The position numbers and the translations under genes were made by a program. The notes under the pieces are model-generated. The model was not told the origin of the DNA, ran no database searches, and saw only the letters and a list, made by a program, of their open reading frames with translations. A stretch of 64,000 nucleotides of DNA, from NCBI GenBank assembly GCA_963931435.1, contig OZ007012.1, forward strand, positions 1,054,001 through 1,118,000. Direction: 5' to 3'. Source of the DNA: Coprousia sp963931435. Lineage in GTDB: Bacteria; Actinomycetota; Coriobacteriia; Coriobacteriales; Coriobacteriaceae. This document shows, piece by piece, positions 1-8,197 of this stretch (position 1 is its first letter; every line of letters starts with the position of its first letter).

Positions 1-111
1 CTCGCCGAGGCCGTGCGCGAGGCGACGCTGCGCGCCATCGACGCCCAGGTCGGTGTCGAGGTCGAGCGCGTCGACGTGTGCATCGACGGCCTGGTGTTCC
101 CCAAGGAGTAG
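1..111 (+). CDS. Asp23/Gls24 family protein, C-terminal end only
   Basis: The window opens inside a reading frame whose last 36 codons are visible before a TAG at 109-111. The peptide is acidic and ends in a motif (DGLVFPKE) like the C-terminus of Asp23/Gls24 envelope-stress proteins, which often precede nusB in Gram-positive genomes. The 5' part lies outside the window. Its final codons (AAGGAG) appear to act as the ribosome binding site for nusB, so the two genes are probably cotranscribed. The family call rests on a short tail and on position, so it is moderate. Confidence 0.6.
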   Translation, partial: LAEAVREATLRAIDAQVGVEVERVDVCIDGLVFPKE

Positions 112-117
112 ACGCCC

Positions 118-615
118 GTGAGTTTGAGAGTGGAACGCGGCCGCACGCGCGCCCGCAGCCAAGCCATGCAGCTCCTGTTCCAGGCTGAGGCCCTCGATGT
201 GCCGCTGGAGGACGTCCTCTCCGGGGACTACCTGCTTTCCAAGGGTCCGCTGGATGATTTCGCCGTCGAGCTCGCCGAGGGGTGCTACGCCCATCTCGAC
301 GAGGTGGACGCGGTGCTCGGGCGCGTCTCGGACAACTGGCGGCTCGACCGCATGCCCGGAACCGACCGCAATCTCATGCGCATCGCCGTGTACGAGATGC
401 GCTACGCCCCCGAGCGCCTGACGGACGCCATAGTCATCAACGAGGCCGTGGAGATCGCCAAGGCCTACGGCACCGACGAGTCCTCGCGCTTCGTGAACGG
501 CGTGCTGGGGCGCGTCTCACGTCTTGATGCCTCCGTCTTCGACGCGGAACCCGACCAGGCAGCCGAGGCGGCGCCCATCGCGTCCGAGGCGCCGGCGACG
601 GGGGACGAGGCCTGA
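118..615 (+). CDS. nusB: Transcription antitermination factor NusB
   Basis: NusB binds boxA RNA with S10 and supports antitermination in rRNA operons. The 165-residue product starts with the basic RNA-binding segment (RTRARSQAMQLLFQAE) typical of the family and holds the conserved LMRIAVYEMRY and DAIVINEAVEIAKAYG stretches, then FVNGVLGR. A GTG start at 118 is chosen because AAGGAG lies 9 bases upstream. The last 25 or so residues form an acidic, Ala-rich tail beyond the usual NusB fold. The stop overlaps the xseB start by one base (TGATG). Confidence 0.95.
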   Translation: MSLRVERGRTRARSQAMQLLFQAEALDVPLEDVLSGDYLLSKGPLDDFAVELAEGCYAHLDEVDAVLGRVSDNWRLDRMPGTDRNLMRIAVYEMRYAPERLTDAIVINEAVEIAKAYGTDESSRFVNGVLGRVSRLDASVFDAEPDQAAEAAPIASEAPATGDEA

Positions 616-872
616 TGGCTGAGTCGACCGTCCACACCTTCGGCGACATCACCGAGCGCCTCGACGAGATTATCGCGCAGGTGCGCTCCAAGGACACCTC
701 TCTGGAGCGCAGCCTCGATCTGTTCGACGAGGCCATCAAGCTCGGTTCCAAGGCGGTCGAGCTGGTGGACAGCTTCGACATGAGCGATGAGGAGGCCGCC
801 CTGCTCGAGGAGGCGGCTGAGGCGCCGGACGCCCCGGTGCCGACGGCGGAAGGGGATTCTCCGCAGGCATGA
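615..872 (+). CDS. xseB: Exodeoxyribonuclease VII small subunit
   Basis: XseB is the small subunit that multimerises on XseA to form exonuclease VII, which degrades single-stranded DNA. The 85-residue protein has the family core around residues 8-50 (ITERLDEIIAQV, LERSLDLFDEAIKLG), followed by an acidic tail. It overlaps nusB by one base and tlyA by four. The large-subunit gene xseA, often adjacent, is not in this window, so it must lie elsewhere or be missing. Confidence 0.9.
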   Translation: MAESTVHTFGDITERLDEIIAQVRSKDTSLERSLDLFDEAIKLGSKAVELVDSFDMSDEEAALLEEAAEAPDAPVPTAEGDSPQA

Positions 873-1672
873 AGCGCGTGAGACTTGATGACGAGCTCGT
901 ATCGCAGGGCATCTGCGCCGACCGCGCGGATGCCCTGCGTCTGTTGATGGCCGGCAGCGTCTCCTCGGGAGGGGAGCGTCTCACCTCCCCGGGGATGAAG
1001 GTGGCGCCCGGGATCGCGCTGCACGTGAAGGGGCGCCTGCCCTATGTGGGGCGGGGCGGTCTCAAGCTCGCAGGAGCCCTCGACGCCTTCGGCATCGATC
1101 CGGTCGGTCTCTCCTGCCTGGACGTGGGCTGCTCGACAGGTGGTTTCACGGACTGCCTGCTCCAGCGCGGTGCGGCGCACGTGGTCGCCGTCGACGTGGG
1201 CCGCGCGCAGTTCGACTGGTCGCTGCGGCGCGACGCGCGCGTGACGCTCCTGGAGCGCACCAACATGGTGGACGTGCCCGCGCTCGGCTATCGGGGCGCC
1301 TGCGACCTTGCGGTCTGCGACGTCTCCTTCACGAGCGTGCGCACCGTGACGCCGGCGGTGCTCGATGCCCTGACGCCGACCGGGACCTTTCTCACCCTCG
1401 TCAAACCGCAGTTCGAGGCGCCCGCCTCCGAGGTGGGGGAGGGCGGCGTGGTGCGCGATCCGGCCGTGCGCCGGCGCGTGCTCGCCGATATGGTCCGCTT
1501 CTTCGCCGCCTCGGGGCTCGCCCCCTGCGGCGTGTGCGCCTCGCCCATCACGGGCGCGAAGGGCAACGTCGAGTACTTCCTCTGGGGCAAACGGGGTATC
1601 CTTGAGGACATGGCCGCCGATGCGGCCGAGCGGATGGTCGGGGACGCGATTGCCGAGGCGGAGGCGCTATGA
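869..1672 (+). CDS. tlyA: TlyA family rRNA 2'-O-methyltransferase (hemolysin-like)
   Basis: TlyA methylates ribose 2'-OH positions of rRNA and in mycobacteria sets capreomycin sensitivity. The 267 residues comprise an N-terminal S4 RNA-binding domain (about 1-60) and an FtsJ-like SAM methyltransferase fold whose motif I reads DVGCSTGGFTDCLL near residue 87. VKPQFE near residue 172 carries the catalytic-type lysine. The ATG overlaps the xseB stop (ATGA), as does the next gene start, so translation is probably coupled along nusB-xseB-tlyA-nadK-recN. Confidence 0.93.
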   Translation: MKRVRLDDELVSQGICADRADALRLLMAGSVSSGGERLTSPGMKVAPGIALHVKGRLPYVGRGGLKLAGALDAFGIDPVGLSCLDVGCSTGGFTDCLLQRGAAHVVAVDVGRAQFDWSLRRDARVTLLERTNMVDVPALGYRGACDLAVCDVSFTSVRTVTPAVLDALTPTGTFLTLVKPQFEAPASEVGEGGVVRDPAVRRRVLADMVRFFAASGLAPCGVCASPITGAKGNVEYFLWGKRGILEDMAADAAERMVGDAIAEAEAL

Positions 1673-2529
1673 AGGTCTTGCTGGTTGCCAACTACGCCCG
1701 CAACGAGGCGGTGCAGAGCGGGCTCACGTTGGAGCTATGGCTCTCGCGCCAGGGCTTGGAGGTCGAGTGGGCGCCCGACCAGCGCTCCGGTATCGCGCCC
1801 GAGATCGATCTGGATGGCTGCGGGCTCGTCATATCGCTCGGTGGCGACGGCACGCTGCTGCGCGCGGCGCGCATCGTCGGCGCGCGCGAGATCCCCATCC
1901 TGGGGCTCTCCTACGGACACGTGGGCTTCCTCACCGCGGCCAGCCCCGATGAGACCGACATCCTGCGCGTCGTGGGCGACGCGCTCGCCGGCGAGCTGCA
2001 CGTGAGCCGCCGCTCGACGCTCGCATGCCGCATCCTCACGCTCTCTAAGACCGGTGAGGAGCGCGCCCACGAGTCCGTGGCCCTGAACGACCTTGCCCTC
2101 ACGCGCGGTCCCCTCTCGGACATGGTCGAGTTCGACATGAGCGTCTCGGGCCACCATATCGACCGCCTGCGCGGCGACGGGGTGGTGGTCTCGACGGCGA
2201 CGGGTTCCACCGGCTACGCCCTCTCGGCGGGCGGACCCATCGTGAGCCCCGATTACAACGGCATGGTGGTCGTCCCCATCGCGCCGCACACCATCCAGGC
2301 GCGCGCCTTCCTCACCTCGCCTTCCGATGTGGTGGAGATCCGCATGTCCGACAGCCGTCCCTCGGTGCCTGCCGTCGCGATCGACGGGGTGTTCTTCGGG
2401 GGCGCCGATCCCGTGCACCGCGTCGAGGTGCGTCGCGGCGAGGCCGATGTCCTGCTGCTCGATTACGGTCCCGAGAGCTTCTACAACTCGGTGAGCCGCG
2501 TGTTCTACGGGGTGCGCCATGATAGATGA
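1669..2529 (+). CDS. nadK: NAD kinase
   Basis: Phosphorylates NAD to NADP, feeding biosynthetic reductases. The 286-residue protein shows the diagnostic GGDGTLLRAAR motif near residue 58, NDLAL near 138 and the glycine-rich TATGSTGYALSAGGP near 175, all parts of the NAD/ATP site. Length matches the family. ATG overlaps the tlyA stop by four bases, and recN starts inside its last codons. tlyA-nadK-recN is a common order in Gram-positive bacteria. Confidence 0.96.
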   Translation: MKVLLVANYARNEAVQSGLTLELWLSRQGLEVEWAPDQRSGIAPEIDLDGCGLVISLGGDGTLLRAARIVGAREIPILGLSYGHVGFLTAASPDETDILRVVGDALAGELHVSRRSTLACRILTLSKTGEERAHESVALNDLALTRGPLSDMVEFDMSVSGHHIDRLRGDGVVVSTATGSTGYALSAGGPIVSPDYNGMVVVPIAPHTIQARAFLTSPSDVVEIRMSDSRPSVPAVAIDGVFFGGADPVHRVEVRRGEADVLLLDYGPESFYNSVSRVFYGVRHDR

Positions 2530-4153
2530 GATCCATGTCGAGAACCTGGCGCTGATCCGCGAGGCCGACCTCGCCTTCGCAAGCGGCCTCACGGTGCTCA
2601 CCGGCGAGACGGGTGCCGGCAAGACGGCCCTGCTCTCCGCCCTGAAGCTCCTTCTGGGCGAGCGGGCCGACCAGAGCCAGGTGCGCGAGGGGGAGGCCGC
2701 CGCGCTCGTTGAGGGGCGCCTCTTCTTCGACGCGCGCGACACCGAGGGCCTGGTGGTGTCGCGGCGGGTCGCGCGCGACGGCCGCAGCCGCGTCCGCCTG
2801 GACGGCGCGCTGTCGAGCGTGCGCGAGCTCGCCGAGCGCGTGGCGCCCACGGTGGACCTCTGCGGCCAGCACGAGCACCAGCGGCTGCTCGATCCCGCCA
2901 CGCATGTGGAGATGGTGGACGCCTGGGCGGGCGCCCCGGTGGCGCAGGCGCTCGATGCCTACCGCGCCGCGCTCGGGGCCGCCCGCGCCGCCGCGCGCGA
3001 GCTCGAGCGCGTCGAGGCGGCGGCCCGCACCGAGGGCTCGCGCGTCGAGGAGGCGCGCTTCGCCAAGGAGCGCATCGACGAGGTCGATCCCCGCGAAGGG
3101 GAGCTCGAGGAGCTCGAGGAGGAGCTGCCGCGCGCCGAGCACGCCGAGGCCCTCGCTGCCTGCGCCCATGAGGCGAGCGAGGCGCTCTCCGGCGACGAGG
3201 GGGCCCTGAACCCGCTCAACGGCGCCATCGCCGAGCTTTCGCGCATGGGCTCGGTCGACGAGAAGCTCGCGGAGTTCGCCGACGCCCTCGCGGGCGCCGC
3301 CATCACGCTCGAGGACGTCGCCTCGGACCTCAGGCGCTACCGCGATTCGGTGGATTTCGATCCCGAGGGGCTGGCGCGCAAGCAGGAGCGCTACGCGGAG
3401 CTCAAAGGGCTGCTCCGGCGCCTCGGCCCGCGCATGGAGGACGTGTTCGCACGACGTGAGGAGGCCGAGGAGCTGCTGGGTCTCGTCTCGGACGGCGATG
3501 CGCGCATTCGTCGCGCCCGCGAGGCTCTCGATGCGGCGGAGGACGAGCTCGCCCGGGCCGCCAAGGCGCTGCGTCGCCGGCGCGCCGAGTTCGCCCCGCG
3601 GTTCTGCCGCGAGGTGGGCCGCCAGATGGCGCGCCTCGAGATGGGGAGGGCCGAGCTCGTGTGGGATGCCCGGCCCCTGCCGCGCGGGCGCTGGAGCGAG
3701 CTGGGGCCCGATCAGTGCGAGCTGCTCTACCGCAGCGGCCCCGGCCTCACCCCCCGGCCGCTCAGGCGCATCGCCTCGGGCGGCGAGCTCTCGCGCGTGA
3801 TGCTCGCCGCCACCGTGGTGCTCGGCGAGACAGACGGCGTGGACACGCTCGTGTTCGACGAGGTCGATGCCGGCGTGGGTGGCGCCACGGCTCGCTCGCT
3901 TGCCGCGGTGCTCGCCGACCTGGCTCGCACGCACCAGGTGATCGTGGTCACGCACCTCGCGCAGGTTGCCGTGGTGGGCGACACGCACTACGTGGTGCGT
4001 CGCGATGACTCCGATGTTCCCGAGACGCGTCTCGTCGCGGTCTCGGGCGAGGACCGCGTGCGCGAGATCGCCCGCATGCTCTCCGGAGACGCGAGCGAGG
4101 CCTCGCTCGCCCATGCCCGCCAGATGCTCGCCGAGGCGGGCGCCGATATCTAG
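2519..4153 (+). CDS. recN: DNA repair protein RecN
   Basis: SMC-like ATPase acting at double-strand breaks. Residues 29-36 form Walker A (GETGAGKT), followed by the QHEHQRLLDP motif near 120. A long Glu/Arg/Ala-rich coiled coil fills the middle. The C-terminus has the ABC signature SGGELSR near 419 and Walker B LVFDEVDAG near 444. At 544 residues it is full length. The start lies 11 bases inside nadK. Its TAG stop interlocks with the TAG of the convergent aroQ in a shared CTAG (4150-4153), and there is no terminator between them. Confidence 0.96.
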   Translation: MIDEIHVENLALIREADLAFASGLTVLTGETGAGKTALLSALKLLLGERADQSQVREGEAAALVEGRLFFDARDTEGLVVSRRVARDGRSRVRLDGALSSVRELAERVAPTVDLCGQHEHQRLLDPATHVEMVDAWAGAPVAQALDAYRAALGAARAAARELERVEAAARTEGSRVEEARFAKERIDEVDPREGELEELEEELPRAEHAEALAACAHEASEALSGDEGALNPLNGAIAELSRMGSVDEKLAEFADALAGAAITLEDVASDLRRYRDSVDFDPEGLARKQERYAELKGLLRRLGPRMEDVFARREEAEELLGLVSDGDARIRRAREALDAAEDELARAAKALRRRRAEFAPRFCREVGRQMARLEMGRAELVWDARPLPRGRWSELGPDQCELLYRSGPGLTPRPLRRIASGGELSRVMLAATVVLGETDGVDTLVFDEVDAGVGGATARSLAAVLADLARTHQVIVVTHLAQVAVVGDTHYVVRRDDSDVPETRLVAVSGEDRVREIARMLSGDASEASLAHARQMLAEAGADI

Positions 4154-4599
4154 GCGGCGCCTTCGGTTCGCAGGTGCTCGGCGAGCAGGTGCAAGGCGTG
4201 CGCGTAGCCTTCGATGCCCTCGCCGGTGACGCGCGCGAAGCAGGCCATGCCCGCATAGGACACCTGCCGGAAGTCCTCGCGCTCCTCGACCGCCGAGATG
4301 TGCACCTCCACCGCCGGGATCGACACGGCCTTGAGGGCATCGAGGATGGCCACGCTCGTGTGCGTGTAGGCGGCCGGGTTGATCACGATGCCGTCGTAGA
4401 CGCCCCAGGCGCGCTGGATCTCGTCGACGATGGCTCCCTCGTGGTTGGATTGGAAGCAGTCGATGTCCTCGAATCCCAGTTCGGCGGCAGCCACCTCGCA
4501 GCGCTCGACGAGCGCCTGGTAGGAATCCCTGCCATAGATGCCCGGCTCGCGGATGCCGAGCATGTTGATGTTGGGTCCGTTGATGACGAGCGCCTTCAT
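4150..4599 (-). CDS. aroQ: Type II 3-dehydroquinate dehydratase
   Basis: Third shikimate step, 3-dehydroquinate to 3-dehydroshikimate. The protein of about 149 residues has the type II hallmarks: NGPNINMLG, the R..GIYG segment carrying the catalytic Arg and Tyr, SNHEGAIVDEI, NPAAYTHTS and EVHIS. I prefer the ATG at 4599, which gives the usual MKALVINGPN start and a GGAGG upstream. A GTG at 4608 overlapping the preceding stop is possible. It is the last gene of the aromatic operon and meets recN tail to tail with overlapping stops. Confidence 0.93.
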   Translation of the reverse strand: MKALVINGPNINMLGIREPGIYGRDSYQALVERCEVAAAELGFEDIDCFQSNHEGAIVDEIQRAWGVYDGIVINPAAYTHTSVAILDALKAVSIPAVEVHISAVEEREDFRQVSYAGMACFARVTGEGIEGYAHALHLLAEHLRTEGAA

Positions 4600-4604
4600 G
4601 GTCC

Positions 4605-5900
4605 TCACGCCTCCGTTCGCGCGAGCAGGGGATGGTTGTCGATGATCCAGCGGGCCGTGGCAGCGGCGCTCTCGCGCGAGGCGACGATCTCGTCGGCCCA
4701 GGCGCGGTAGCGCCCCATGCGCTCGGCGGCGAGCTTCTCCACGCCGTCGCGCTGCGTGATGGGCCGCCCGCGGGACGAGAGCTCTCCAAGCGGCCGGTCG
4801 AGCATGATGATGCGGCTGTTCTGGTGGAGGAGCGGGTAGTTGGCCTCACGGGTCACCACGCCGCCGCCGCAGGAGATGACCAGTCCGCTTCGCCCGGCCA
4901 CGCGCTCGAGGCAGGCCGTCTCCGCGGCGCGGAACGCCTCCTCGCCGTGCCCGGTGATGAAGGCGTGGCAGCTCTGGCCGAACTCCTCCTCGAGCAGGCG
5001 GTCGATGTCGACGTGTTCGCGGCCGAGCCCGCGCGCGAGTTCGGCGCCCACGCGCGTCTTGCCCGATCCGGGCATGCCGATCAGCGCGATGCTCTCCTCG
5101 TGCGCGTCGAGCGCGCGGGTGACCTCGGCAATGCGCTCGGCTCCGATATGCTCGCCGGTGTAGCGCTCGACGGCGGCCGCCGCCTGCGCCACGAGCATGA
5201 GAAGGCCTCCCGCGCAGGGGATCTGCCGTCGCTCGGCCTCCATCATGAGCGCGGTGCGCGCGGGGTTGTAGACGATGTCCACGAGCGCCTCGAGCGCGGG
5301 GAAGGCATCGAGCGAGCAGGGCGCCGCAGGGCAGCGGGGGAACATCCCCACGGGCGTGCAGTTGACAGCGAGGGCCGCGTCGCGCACCCGATCGAGCTCA
5401 TCGTAGGTGACCGAGGGCCATGCGGTCGCACTCGCGGACGCTTCCTCGCGCGCGCGGCAGACGGCGACGGGCTCCATCCCCAGGTCGCCGAGCACGGTCA
5501 TGCAGGTAGAGCCCGCGCCGCCGTGCCCGCCGAAGACTACGGCGCGCTTGCCGGCGAGCTCGATGCCGAGCGACTCCACGAGCACCTTGAAGCCGAAGTA
5601 ATCGGTGTTGTCGCCCACCAGGCGCCCGTCGGCGGCGCGCGTGACGGTGTTGACGTTGCCCAGCCTCTCGGCGGCCGGGGTGAGCTCGTCGACGAGGCCC
5701 GCCACGACCTTCTTGTACGGGATGGTGACGTTCACGCCCTCCCAGGCGTCGCCGGCGATGAACGCCGCGACGTCCTCGGGCTCCACCTCGAAGCGCCGGT
5801 AGTCGAGCCCGGCGAGCTCGCGGTAGATCCAGGGCGTGTAGCTGTGCCCCAGCACGCGTCCCAGGACGCCGTAGGGCCTCTTCGCCTGCTTTCCATCCAT
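4605..5900 (-). CDS. aroEK: Fused shikimate dehydrogenase / shikimate kinase
   Basis: One chain of 431 residues joins two successive shikimate enzymes. Residues 1 to about 265 are an AroE-like dehydrogenase: substrate-site LGHSYTP, NVTIPYK with the catalytic lysine near 63, GDNTDYFG, and a nucleotide loop GGHGGAGS in place of GAGGA. From about 270 there is an AroK kinase with Walker A GMPGSGKT (275-282), the DIDRLLEE acidic motif and SCGGGVV. ATG 5900 has GGAGG nine bases upstream and begins one base after the pheA stop. An in-frame ATG at 5918 is less likely. The fused order is dehydrogenase then kinase. Confidence 0.93.
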   Translation of the reverse strand: MDGKQAKRPYGVLGRVLGHSYTPWIYRELAGLDYRRFEVEPEDVAAFIAGDAWEGVNVTIPYKKVVAGLVDELTPAAERLGNVNTVTRAADGRLVGDNTDYFGFKVLVESLGIELAGKRAVVFGGHGGAGSTCMTVLGDLGMEPVAVCRAREEASASATAWPSVTYDELDRVRDAALAVNCTPVGMFPRCPAAPCSLDAFPALEALVDIVYNPARTALMMEAERRQIPCAGGLLMLVAQAAAAVERYTGEHIGAERIAEVTRALDAHEESIALIGMPGSGKTRVGAELARGLGREHVDIDRLLEEEFGQSCHAFITGHGEEAFRAAETACLERVAGRSGLVISCGGGVVTREANYPLLHQNSRIIMLDRPLGELSSRGRPITQRDGVEKLAAERMGRYRAWADEIVASRESAAATARWIIDNHPLLARTEA

Positions 5901-5901
5901 A

Positions 5902-7050
5902 TCACAGCACCTCCGCATAGCTTCCCAGGTACCATACGCGCTCGGCGACGTCGTCGAGCGCGTCGAGGAGGGTGTCGAGCGCCTCGGAGCCCACCGGGGC
6001 GTCCAGGTCGAAGTAGAACAGGAACTCGAAGTCCTTGCCCGGGATGGGGCGGCTCTCGAGCTTCACGAGGTTGATGTCGAGGGCGTAGAAGCGCTCCAGC
6101 ACCCGGTAGAGCGCGCCGGGTTCGTGCGGCAGGGTGAGCATGAGCGAGGTGCGCGTCGCCCCGGGATAGACGCGCGGGGTCGCGGAGATGATGACGAACC
6201 GGGTGTAGTTGGCGTCGGAGTCCTGCACGTCGGCCTCGAGGATGTCGAGGCCGTAGAGGGCTGCGCAGGAGCGCGAGGAGAGCGCGGCCACGTCCGCGCG
6301 GTCGCTTTGCGCCACGTGCTCGGCGGCCTGGGCGGTGTTCTGGCACATGTGCGTGGCGACGCCGAGCCCGGCGAGGTAGCCCGCGCACTGGTTGAGCGCC
6401 TGCTCATGCGACCATACCTCGTGGACGTCCTCAAGACGCGTCCCCGGGCGCGCGAGGAGGTTGTGGTCGACCTTGACGCGCACCGAGCGCACGATGCGGC
6501 AGCTATGGGTAGCGAGCAGGTCGTAGACGGCGTTGACCGAGCCGGCCGTGGAGTTCTCGATGGGCAGGACGCCGAACTCGGTGAGGCCGTCCTCCACCGC
6601 CTTGAACACGCCCTCGAACGTGGAGAGGTAGGTGATGGCGGGCACGCGGAAGGCGCGCGTCGCGGCGATCTGGCTGTAGGCGCCCTCGACGCCCTGGCAG
6701 GCGACGGTCGCGACCTCGGGGAAGGGCTCATCTGCGGGGAGGAGCGCCGCGCGCAGGGCCGCCGAGCGGCTGCGCGCGGGGGCGACCTCGGCGAGCACGC
6801 GCTGCTGCTCGGCCTTGTTCTGGCTCATGAGCAGGGAGAACAGGGCGACGGCCTGGGCGCGGTAGCGCTCGGGCGAGCCCTCGGCGACGCTGTGGAGCTT
6901 GGCGCGCTCGCGCGCCGGATCGAAGACGGCCCGGCCCATGGCGGCCTTGGCCGCGGCCACCTCGCGCGCGAGGTCGAGGCGCTCGCAGAAGAGGCGGAGC
7001 AGGTCGGCGTCGATCGCGTCGATTCGCTCCCGGATTTCGGATAGTTCCAT
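5902..7050 (-). CDS. pheA: Bifunctional chorismate mutase / prephenate dehydratase
   Basis: P-protein that commits chorismate to phenylalanine. The 382 residues contain a helical AroQ-type chorismate mutase (about 1-85, ELSEIRERIDAIDADLL), a prephenate dehydratase domain (about 110-285, with GVEGAYSQ and the PIENSTAGSV motif) and a C-terminal ACT domain with GALYRVL and ESRP, the usual phenylalanine-binding feedback motifs. The ATG at 7050 matches the family start, while the open frame extends upstream into aroC without family similarity. It sits 7 bases after aroC. Feedback inhibition by Phe is inferred from the ACT domain. Confidence 0.95.
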   Translation of the reverse strand: MELSEIRERIDAIDADLLRLFCERLDLAREVAAAKAAMGRAVFDPARERAKLHSVAEGSPERYRAQAVALFSLLMSQNKAEQQRVLAEVAPARSRSAALRAALLPADEPFPEVATVACQGVEGAYSQIAATRAFRVPAITYLSTFEGVFKAVEDGLTEFGVLPIENSTAGSVNAVYDLLATHSCRIVRSVRVKVDHNLLARPGTRLEDVHEVWSHEQALNQCAGYLAGLGVATHMCQNTAQAAEHVAQSDRADVAALSSRSCAALYGLDILEADVQDSDANYTRFVIISATPRVYPGATRTSLMLTLPHEPGALYRVLERFYALDINLVKLESRPIPGKDFEFLFYFDLDAPVGSEALDTLLDALDDVAERVWYLGSYAEVL

Positions 7051-7057
7051 GGGGCTC

Positions 7058-8197
7058 CTAACGGACGGGTGCGTGCGGGGAGCGCCCGCGTGGTGCGGGC
7101 GCGGGGAAGCGGCCGTCGACCAAGAGGGCGTCGAGCAGCGCGAGCGCGCAGACGGCCTCGGCCACGGGCACGGCGCGCGGCACGATGCAGGGGTCGTGGC
7201 GCCCGCGCACGGAGAGCTCGGCGTCACGGCCGGCATCGAGGTCGACCGAGGGCTGCGCGCGCGCGATGGAGGGGGTGGGCTTCACGGCCATCTGCCAGAC
7301 GACGGGCATGCCCGTCGTGATGCCGCCCAGGATGCCACCGGCGTTGTTGGAGGCAGGCTTGGCGACGCCGTCCACCATGCGGTAGGGGTCGTTGTTCTGG
7401 CTGCCGGTGAGGTAGGCGGCGGCGAACCCGGCGCCGAAATCGACCCCCTTGACGGCGGGTATCCCGAACGCGATCCGCGCGATGCGGTTCTCGATGCCGT
7501 CGAACATGGGGTCGCCGATGCCGGCGGGCACGCCGTAGGCGGCGCACTCGATCACGCCGCCCACGCTGTCACGCGCGTCCTTGGCGTCGAGGATGACCCG
7601 GCGCATGCGCTCGGCTGCCTCGGAGGAGATGCAGGGGAAGTCGCGTGCGCGCAGGCGGGCGAGCTGCGCGTCGTCGCGCTCGAGGGGGTCGAGCGCCTCG
7701 TCCGCGGTCCCTTCGGGCCCCAGGCAGGCGATGTGCGCGGCGATCTCGATGCCGAGCGCGCGGAGCGCCTGCAGGGCGATGCCGCCGGCGATGCAGACGG
7801 GAGCGGTGAGCCTGCCGGAGAAGTGCCCGCCGCCCGCGACGTCGTTCCAGCCCCCGTAGCGCTCGCGCGCCGTGAAGTCGGCGTGTCCGGGGCGCGGCAC
7901 GCGGCGGAGCTCGTCGTAGTCGGCGCTGCGGGTGTTGCCGTTGCGGATGAGCGCCGCGATGGGCGCTCCGTTCGTGCGCCCCTCGGTGATGCCGCCCAGA
8001 AACTCGGGGGCGTCTGCCTCGCGACGCGGGGTGGCGGTGTCGGAGCGGCCGGGGGCGCGCCGGTCGAGGAAGCGCTGGAGCTCGTCGGTGTCGACGGCGA
8101 TGCCCGCGGGCACGCCGTCGAGGACGCAGCCGATGGCGGGGGAGTGCGACTGGCCGAAGACCGAGAGCCTGAGCACGTCGCCGATCATCGAGGACAT
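7058..8197 (-). CDS. aroC: Chorismate synthase
   Basis: Converts EPSP to chorismate using reduced FMN. The 379-residue product has the expected FGQSHSPAIGCVLDG start, RPGHADF, the RYGGWNDVAGGGHFSGR signature, DPMFDGIENRIA and NNAGGILGGITTG. ATG 8197 follows a strong AGGAGG-type site by 4-7 bases and overlaps the aroA end by 13 bases. A second in-frame ATG at 8188 is possible. It lies between aroA and pheA, matching the pathway branch point. Confidence 0.96.
   Translation of the reverse strand: MSSMIGDVLRLSVFGQSHSPAIGCVLDGVPAGIAVDTDELQRFLDRRAPGRSDTATPRREADAPEFLGGITEGRTNGAPIAALIRNGNTRSADYDELRRVPRPGHADFTARERYGGWNDVAGGGHFSGRLTAPVCIAGGIALQALRALGIEIAAHIACLGPEGTADEALDPLERDDAQLARLRARDFPCISSEAAERMRRVILDAKDARDSVGGVIECAAYGVPAGIGDPMFDGIENRIARIAFGIPAVKGVDFGAGFAAAYLTGSQNNDPYRMVDGVAKPASNNAGGILGGITTGMPVVWQMAVKPTPSIARAQPSVDLDAGRDAELSVRGRHDPCIVPRAVPVAEAVCALALLDALLVDGRFPAPAPRGRSPHAPVR

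Noticed and set aside
2312..4849. Antisense open frame of 845 codons across recN and aroQ
   Set aside because: Arg/Ala/Gly-rich shadow typical of GC-rich DNA. The opposite strand carries RecN with all motifs, and the part past 4150 is AroQ in another frame.
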